The notes under the pieces were generated by a model. The model was given only the letters and a program-made list of their open reading frames with translations. It was not told the origin of the DNA and searched no databases. From Methanobrevibacter thaueri (GTDB lineage Archaea > Methanobacteriota > Methanobacteria > Methanobacteriales > Methanobacteriaceae), in contig NZ_SUTK01000037.1 of assembly GCF_015062905.1 (NCBI RefSeq), forward strand, positions 1 to 14,791: DNA of 14,791 bases, read 5' to 3'. A program made the translations under genes and the position numbers. This document shows, piece by piece, positions 11,528 through 14,791 of this stretch; positions within the stretch are counted from its first letter, which is position 1, and each line of letters starts with the position of its first letter.

Positions 11528-11569
11528 TTGACATAATACAAGTTTAATTGTGAAAAATTGTTTTCGAAA

Positions 11570-11604
11570 TAAAAAAAAAAGAATAGTTACTATTTAAAGT
11601 AACT
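11570..11604 (-). terminator. Hairpin plus T-run terminator of the hydrolase operon
   Basis: Read on the minus strand, a 7-bp stem AGTTACT / AGTAACT with a 6-base loop begins at the last base of the hydrolase stop codon. It is followed within four bases by a run of ten T (11571-11580). It would end transcription of the HxlR-lipoprotein-hydrolase group before the NRPS promoter. Archaea mainly use the T-run, so the hairpin may be auxiliary. Confidence 0.7.
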
Positions 11605-12572
11605 TACAAGTTTTCATTGAAAAATTCTGCAATCTTTTCAAATGGTATTACATCAGTTTTATAGTACAAATCAGTGTGAACTGCATCCGGGATAATCATT
11701 AACTCCTTATTTTCCCCAGTCAATTTTGCAAATTCATCTTCTGAGAAATATCTGGAATGTGCATTTTCCCCATGAATCATTAAAATCGGTGTTCTGATTT
11801 CATCAGAATATGCTATAATCGGCTGAGATATAAATGACATGCATCCTATTACATTCCATCCATCATTTGAACCTGGAGATCTTGGATGATATCCCAACGG
11901 TTCAATATAAAAGTCATGATAATCCTTTACAAATTGCGGCAAGTCATCTGTTACCTCTTTAATGACTCCTCCGGCTTTTGCATATTCGCCGTTTTTAAAG
12001 TCTTCAGTTCTTTGATTGTTTAGGGCAACTTTCATTTCATATCTTGCATCAGCATTATCATCCGCATCATAATATCCCTTTGCAGTAATGCGAGTCATAT
12101 TATACATTGTTGAGGTGACTGTTGCTTTGATACGGGTATCAAGAGATGCAGCATTTAGCGCCATTCCTCCCCATCCGCAGATTCCACAAATTCCGACCCT
12201 GTCTCCGTCAACATCATCTGATGTGACAAGATAGTCAACTGCAGCCTGGAAATCTTCAGTATTGATGTCGGGGGATGCCATGTCACGAGGCTCACCTGAA
12301 CTTTCACCGGTAAATGAAGGGTCAAAAGCTATTGTCAAAAATCCCATTTCAGCCAATGTTTGAGCATAAAGACCTGAAACCTGTTCTTTAACAGCACCGA
12401 ATGGTCCTGCACATGCAATAGCAGGTAATTTATCTTTAGAATCTTTTGGTTTGTACAAATCAGCAACCAAAGTGATTCCATACCTATTTTTGAATGTTAC
12501 CTTTTCATGAGTTACCTTTTTGCTTTTGGGAAAAACCTTATCCCATTCTTTTGTTATCTCAATATTTTCCAT
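11604..12572 (-). CDS. Alpha/beta hydrolase, dienelactone hydrolase/YcjY-like
   Basis: The 322-residue protein looks like a cytoplasmic hydrolase of the alpha/beta fold, of the COG1073/dienelactone hydrolase type common in gut bacteria; no signal peptide is seen. Numbered from the upstream GTG at 12581, the N-terminal strands include LVADLYKP and the oxyanion region LPAIACAGPFG. A nucleophile elbow GICGWGG lies near residue 135, a late strand ends in LMIHGE (about 270), and a candidate catalytic His sits at 302 in PDAVHTD. The likely nucleophile is Cys rather than Ser, as in dienelactone hydrolase GYCxGG, but with one extra residue. I prefer the ATG at 12572, preceded closely by GTGGT; the GTG at 12581 would add three residues. 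It lies 38 bases after the lipoprotein gene in the same direction, probably in one operon ended by a hairpin terminator. The substrate is unknown. The gene looks bacterial in style, so transfer is possible. Confidence 0.85.
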   Translation of the reverse strand: MENIEITKEWDKVFPKSKKVTHEKVTFKNRYGITLVADLYKPKDSKDKLPAIACAGPFGAVKEQVSGLYAQTLAEMGFLTIAFDPSFTGESSGEPRDMASPDINTEDFQAAVDYLVTSDDVDGDRVGICGICGWGGMALNAASLDTRIKATVTSTMYNMTRITAKGYYDADDNADARYEMKVALNNQRTEDFKNGEYAKAGGVIKEVTDDLPQFVKDYHDFYIEPLGYHPRSPGSNDGWNVIGCMSFISQPIIAYSDEIRTPILMIHGENAHSRYFSEDEFAKLTGENKELMIIPDAVHTDLYYKTDVIPFEKIAEFFNENL

Positions 12573-12610
12573 AATAACCACATTTTTATATTTTTTAATG
12601 AAATTTATAA

Positions 12611-13048
12611 TTATTTTAAACTGAACTCCAATGTAACATCACCAGATCCCAAAACTTCCTTTAGCTTATTGGAATCAAAATTATCTATTTTACCCAGTTT
12701 TGTATAGCTCCATGAATGGGAACCGTAAAACAAGGATATTTTGTCACCTTGATATAATACAATATCGCCGGAATTGGTCTCGACATTTTCATCATTTGTT
12801 GGAAGTGAAAAACCCAATTCACCTACTTTTTCAAAACCACCATACTCAGATGCATTAACAGTGACGTTTCCTTTTTTCAATTCTTTAATCAATTCCTGTG
12901 TGGCAGAATTGTTTTCCAATTTAACATCAAATACCTCATCATTGATTTTCACTTTAACCAAATCATCCATACTGTCATCCCCGCTAACCGCAGTGCAGGC
13001 AACTAAACCCAATATAATTATTAAACCAGACTTTTTAATAAAAGACAT
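12611..13048 (-). CDS. Small lipoprotein with cyclophilin-like domain
   Basis: A 145-residue protein with an N-terminal signal (KKSGLIIILGLVAC) ending in a lipobox LVAC with Cys18, so it should be exported and anchored on the outer face of the membrane. The rest, about residues 30-145, matches the cyclophilin-like fold family (Cyclophil_like type) found in small bacterial and archaeal proteins: an N-terminal strand pair, then GDIVLYQGDKISLFYG, then YTKLGKID and a final strand VTLEFSLK. The biochemical role of that family is not established, and proline isomerase activity should not be assumed. The start is strongly supported by GAGGTGAT five bases before the ATG. It begins 15 bases after the HxlR gene ends and is followed 38 bases later by the hydrolase, suggesting co-transcription. 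In gut bacteria similar proteins often sit beside alpha/beta hydrolases or flavodoxins (general knowledge). Confidence 0.85.
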   Translation of the reverse strand: MSFIKKSGLIIILGLVACTAVSGDDSMDDLVKVKINDEVFDVKLENNSATQELIKELKKGNVTVNASEYGGFEKVGELGFSLPTNDENVETNSGDIVLYQGDKISLFYGSHSWSYTKLGKIDNFDSNKLKEVLGSGDVTLEFSLK

Positions 13049-13060
13049 TCTATCACCTCA
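13049..13060 (-). promoter_or_regulatory. Strong ribosome binding site of the lipoprotein gene
   Basis: GAGGTGAT followed by AGA and the ATG at 13048 matches the complement of the methanogen 16S rRNA 3' end closely. It fixes the start of the lipoprotein gene and is the clearest Shine-Dalgarno sequence in the window. Confidence 0.8.
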
Positions 13061-13063
13061 AAA

Positions 13064-13453
13064 TTATAAATTAAGAATATCAATATAAGTTTCTTTAATG
13101 AACATAATCTCTTCATTTGTGTAAAAATCTCCATCATGAGTATCCAAAGCAAAAATAATCAATTCATATAATATTTTATTTAGTTTCATTCCTTTTGAAG
13201 TTAAGAAATATTCCGTTTCATGATTATTAATCTTTTTTTCAATTAAATTGTTGTTTTCCATTGATTTAAGGCATCTTGAAAGAGATTTATTGTCTAGATT
13301 TGGACGATTTTCCTGGAATTGTGTAAAACGCTTTTTTCCCAAAAACAAATCCTTCAAAATGTAAAATGTCCATTTATTGCTTATGGATTTAATTGCACTG
13401 CCCACAATATTTCTTTCAAATTGATTTCCATACAATTTCTCTTCAAGAGCCAT
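13064..13453 (-). CDS. HxlR-family winged-helix transcription regulator
   Basis: The 129-residue protein matches the HxlR/MarR-like winged-helix family: the hallmark NKWTFYILKDL (residues 26-36), KKRFTQFQ (40-47), the recognition helix region LDNKSLSRCLKSMENNNLI (53-71) and the wing with EYFLTSKGMKL (81-91). Length and order are typical, and it should bind DNA as a dimer. The N-terminal Cys that many HxlR proteins use for redox or aldehyde sensing is absent before the KW motif; the only Cys is in the recognition helix at 61. The ATG has no ribosome binding site, and a TATA-like TTAAAATATT lies about 25 bases upstream, so a leaderless message is likely. It heads a group with the lipoprotein and hydrolase genes and may control them and itself through the palindrome at 13491. 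Confidence 0.88.
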   Translation of the reverse strand: MALEEKLYGNQFERNIVGSAIKSISNKWTFYILKDLFLGKKRFTQFQENRPNLDNKSLSRCLKSMENNNLIEKKINNHETEYFLTSKGMKLNKILYELIIFALDTHDGDFYTNEEIMFIKETYIDILNL

Positions 13454-13470
13454 GAAAAATTATTTGTTCA

Positions 13471-13485
13471 TTAATATTTTAATAG
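13471..13485 (-). promoter_or_regulatory. Candidate TATA box for the HxlR operon
   Basis: The minus strand reads CTATTAAAATATTAA here, about 25 bases before the HxlR ATG. With no ribosome binding site before that ATG, transcription probably starts at or very near it. An alternative box, CTATATGT near 13509-13516, would give a leader of about 35 bases. Confidence 0.4.
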
Positions 13486-13490
13486 TTTTA

Positions 13491-13506
13491 GTGGCAAAAA
13501 TGCCAC
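13491..13506. promoter_or_regulatory. Palindrome, candidate operator of the HxlR regulator
   Basis: A perfect inverted repeat GTGGCA-AAAA-TGCCAC lies just upstream of the candidate TATA box of the regulator. It is the only GC-rich palindrome in this AT-rich gap. The 6-base half sites fit a dimeric winged-helix protein. The position next to the promoter suggests autoregulation; that is inference. It is not followed by a long T-run, so it is a poor terminator. Confidence 0.5.
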
Positions 13507-13572
13507 AACATATAGTAGATAGATAAATGAATTACCTGCACAAAACAAAAACAGTTAAATAGGGTTAAATTG

Positions 13573-13582
13573 TAAAATATTA
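13573..13582 (+). promoter_or_regulatory. Candidate TATA box for tRNA-Lys
   Basis: TAAAATATTA is centred about 30 bases before the 5' end of the tRNA, the usual archaeal distance for a transcription start at or just before the mature end. The support is position and composition only. Confidence 0.45.
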
Positions 13583-13607
13583 TTATCATTTTTATGAATT
13601 TTCAATG

Positions 13608-13681
13608 GGGCCCGTAGCTCAGTCTGGCAGAGCACTTGGCTCTTAACCTTGTTGTCGCGGGTTCAATTCCCGTCGGGCCCA
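13608..13681 (+). tRNA. tRNA-Lys, anticodon CTT
   Basis: The sequence folds as a tRNA: acceptor GGGCCCG pairs with CGGGCCC, D arm GCTC/GAGC with GG in the loop, anticodon loop CTCTTAA giving anticodon CTT at 13642-13644, T arm GCGGG-TTCAATT-CCCGT, and discriminator A at 13681. CCA is not encoded, as is common in archaea. It reads AAG lysine codons. The anticodon stem CTTGG/CCTTG has two adjacent T-T mismatches (13636 with 13650, 13637 with 13649), which is unusual and could lower function or reflect a sequence error. The rest is a good methanogen tRNA-Lys. Confidence 0.93.
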
Positions 13682-13685
13682 TTTC

Positions 13686-13696
13686 ATTACTTTTTT
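13686..13696 (+). terminator. T-run terminator after tRNA-Lys
   Basis: A run of six T (13691-13696) a few bases after the tRNA fits the oligo-T signal that ends archaeal transcripts. No hairpin other than the tRNA itself is involved. Confidence 0.4.
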
Positions 13697-13836
13697 ATAA
13701 TGGTTTATACGGCAAAAAATGATTTAATATTTCTGAGAGCATTTGAAAACTAATATCTTCAGATGCTTTTTTGTGAAATTCATCCGACCTTAAGAGGTCT
13801 GTGTATTCTTTCACTATTAATATTAAAAGGGGTATT

Positions 13837-14244
13837 ATGAGAAACATTATAGTTGTTGAGTGCATATCAACCGGAAAAAATTTTATAGGCGACATAATCA
13901 ACAGAGGTTATAATCCTGTTGTGTTGGATTTAAAAAATGTAGATACCGAAGACGGAAAGGAATTTGGAAAACATGTCAAAGAGGAATATGAGTTGATTCC
14001 TTATGAATTTGACATGATTTATGAAAAGGACACATTTGAGGAAACTCTTGAAGAAGTGCGGAAGTTCGATCCTCTTTTGATTGTTCCCGGTAATGAACGT
14101 GGAGTTGTTTTAGCAGCAAAACTGACACATGAATTAGGTCTTTTGGGCAATTCAATCGAAAACCTTGATGCGATGACATTAAAAAATGAAATGCACAACA
14201 GGTTGGCTGAAAGGGGGCTTCGTTCAATAAAAATAACAGATTAA
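13837..14244 (+). pseudogene. Truncated ATP-grasp enzyme, N-terminal part only
   Basis: The 135-residue product resembles the N-terminal Rossmann-like domain of ATP-grasp ligases (carboxylate-amine ligase or L-amino acid ligase type): MRNIIVVECISTGKNF at the start, a GYNPVVLDLK strand, IVPGNERGVVLAAKLTHELG about residues 85-105, and NLDAMTLKNEMHNRLAERG leading into the ATP-grasp fold. It stops at SIKITD, just where the catalytic domain would begin; full-length relatives usually exceed 350 residues. The ATP-binding and Mg-binding residues are therefore missing. I chose the ATG at 13837, with AAAGGGGT before it, rather than the ATG at 13801. No convincing continuation follows the stop in any frame. 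It is probably a decayed gene; a stand-alone small protein cannot be excluded. If ever complete it would have joined a carboxylate to an amine, a job thematically close to the NRPS, but no link is shown. Confidence 0.65.
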
Positions 14245-14387
14245 TCTAGTTTGATTATCAATATAACTCGGTTAATTGACTTCCTTTACAACATCACCCC
14301 TCACCAATCAAAAGTGGGGAATCAGGATTATGCAACTTCTGGTTCTTTTTAACCGGCTTCATGTTACTGTTGGCATAATACACTTCA

Positions 14388-14404
14388 AATTATCTACTAC
14401 TTTT
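14388..14404 (+). repeat. 17-base direct repeat, copy 1
   Basis: AATTATCTACTACTTTT occurs here and again at 14455-14471, 67 bases apart. Its right part also belongs to an inverted repeat: CTACTTTTTCGA (14397-14408) against TCGAAAAGTAG (14441-14451), differing by one T. The function is unknown. Confidence 0.6.
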
Positions 14405-14454
14405 TCGATTTTTGTTTGATAGAATGCGAACAAATAATGCTCGAAAAGTAGGTG

Positions 14455-14471
14455 AATTATCTACTACTTTT
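14455..14471 (+). repeat. 17-base direct repeat, copy 2
   Basis: Exact second copy of the repeat at 14388-14404. Two copies only, with a 50-base interval, so this is not a CRISPR array; the pair could be binding sites or the footprint of a past insertion. Confidence 0.6.
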
Positions 14472-14518
14472 AATAAAAACAAGTATTATCTATCTTCAAA
14501 ATAATTATTTAAAAACCA

Positions 14519-14553
14519 AAAGGAGTTTATCAACTCAGAGTTGATAAACTCCC
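14519..14553 (-). terminator. Strong hairpin terminator of the DUF4143-type ATPase gene
   Basis: A perfect 14-bp stem, GGAGTTTATCAACT (14522-14535) with AGTTGATAAACTCC (14539-14552), has a 3-base loop. Read on the minus strand it is followed by TTTTGGTTTTT, and it lies about 45 bases after the ATPase stop codon. A weaker 6-bp hairpin CATACT/AGTATG (14564-14585) sits between. It is the best-formed hairpin in the window. Confidence 0.7.
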
Positions 14554-14597
14554 TAAAAAAGGACATACTTCCTAAAAAGAGTATGGTTTCCAGGATG

Positions 14598-14791
14598 TTA
14601 AATCACTTCATTATCCCTTAAAAAATCAATTAAATTCAAATGAATGATTCCCTCATGAGACATGTCCACATCATCCATGGTTATTACGTATTTTGGATAA
14701 TTATCTTGAATACTCTTTAATGGTTTAAATTCTCTTTCAACAGTTTCTTCACTTGCCAATAAATAAGAAACTTGAATGTAAATGAGTTTGT
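14598..14791 (-). CDS. AAA+ ATPase of the DUF4143 type, C-terminal 63 residues only
   Basis: The gene enters from the right edge; only the last 63 codons and the TAA (14598-14600) are visible. The tail KLIYIQVSYLLASEETVERE, then FKPL, IQDNYPKYVITMDD, and EGIIHLNLIDFL is the characteristic end of archaeal and bacterial ATPases with an N-terminal P-loop AAA domain and a C-terminal DUF4143 nuclease-like domain, where this YIQV...NYPKYV...G..H.NLIDFL pattern is conserved. The P-loop is outside the window. Such genes occur in many copies in methanogens and gut microbes, and their role is uncertain. A strong terminator hairpin follows. The family call is fairly secure from pattern memory alone. Confidence 0.8.
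   Translation of the reverse strand, partial: KLIYIQVSYLLASEETVEREFKPLKSIQDNYPKYVITMDDVDMSHEGIIHLNLIDFLRDNEVI

Larger units (their letters stand above)
11219..11569. other. Intergenic region, non-coding, mostly AT-rich
   Basis: This gap between the hydrolase terminator and the NRPS start holds the NRPS TATA box, a 230-base segment bounded by a long inverted repeat (listed separately), and a smaller hairpin with 8-bp arms GGAAATAT (11406-11413) and ATATTTCC (11424-11431). A plus-strand reading frame at 11353-11547 exists but has no ribosome binding site and a composition expected from AT-rich DNA, so I do not call a gene. Confidence 0.6.
14245..14518. other. Non-coding region with short repeats and possible gene debris
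   Basis: No intact gene is seen. It holds a 17-base direct repeat, an inverted repeat near 14397-14451, and two short minus-strand open stretches. One of these, 14294-14388, reads EVYYANSNMKPVKKNQKLH and looks protein-like, preceded in another frame by FYQTKIEKVVDNLK. They may be the frame-disrupted end of a lost gene, but they are too short to identify. Confidence 0.4.

Noticed and set aside
11353..11547. Plus-strand 64-codon open frame with a hydrophobic N-terminus and a Lys-rich tail
   Set aside because: No ribosome binding site before its ATG, AT-rich composition that gives Phe, Leu and Lys by chance, and it crosses the boundary of the inverted-repeat segment.
12774..13088. Plus-strand 104-codon open frame over the lipoprotein gene
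   Set aside because: It lies opposite the well-supported lipoprotein gene with a perfect ribosome binding site, and has the Ser/Phe-rich composition of an antisense frame.
13491..13506. The GTGGCA palindrome as a transcription terminator
   Set aside because: No long T-run follows on either strand, and the position just before a promoter fits an operator better.
13976..14227. Minus-strand 83-codon open frame over the ATP-grasp fragment
   Set aside because: It is opposite a recognisable domain sequence and matches nothing I recognise.
14388..14471. Two spaced repeats as a CRISPR remnant
   Set aside because: Only two copies, a repeat of 17 bases, no third repeat, no leader and no cas gene nearby.

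Overview
The window is AT-rich DNA that looks archaeal and fits a rumen or gut Methanobrevibacter-type methanogen. The evidence is a GAGGTGAT ribosome binding site in front of one gene, TATA-like boxes about 25 bases before several genes, a methanogen-style tRNA-Lys without an encoded CCA, low GC codon choice, and a large nonribosomal peptide synthetase (NRPS) of the kind reported from Methanobrevibacter ruminantium. The genus assignment is inference from these signs, not from a database search.

Positions 1-11214 (minus strand) are one giant NRPS gene that runs off the left edge. It encodes at least about 3738 residues once a single-base frameshift near 10326 is allowed for. The visible order is half-condensation / adenylation / carrier, then three full condensation-adenylation-carrier modules, with the fourth carrier cut by the window edge just before its phosphopantetheine serine. 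No epimerase, methyltransferase, thioesterase or reductase domain is visible. Adenylation pockets 1 and 4 read identically, pocket 2 differs at one position, and pocket 3 is unlike the rest. The first two types carry acidic residues and partly match a known ornithine code, so a peptide rich in basic residues is a reasonable guess.

Upstream of the NRPS, 11215-11603 is non-coding and holds its promoter plus a 230-base segment bounded by a 21-base inverted repeat with one mismatch, which looks like a miniature mobile element or a long hairpin. Positions 11604-13453 (minus strand) hold a compact three-gene group: an HxlR-type regulator, a small lipoprotein with a cyclophilin-like domain, and an alpha/beta hydrolase. 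It ends in a hairpin plus T-run terminator, and a 16-base palindrome sits in front of the regulator as a candidate operator.

On the plus strand come a tRNA-Lys(CTT) with two adjacent T-T mismatches in its anticodon stem, and a short gene for only the N-terminal part of an ATP-grasp enzyme, probably a broken gene. The right part, 14245-14597, is non-coding with short direct and inverted repeats, possible gene debris and a strong 14-bp terminator hairpin. That hairpin serves the last feature, the C-terminal end of a DUF4143-type AAA+ ATPase entering from the right edge on the minus strand.
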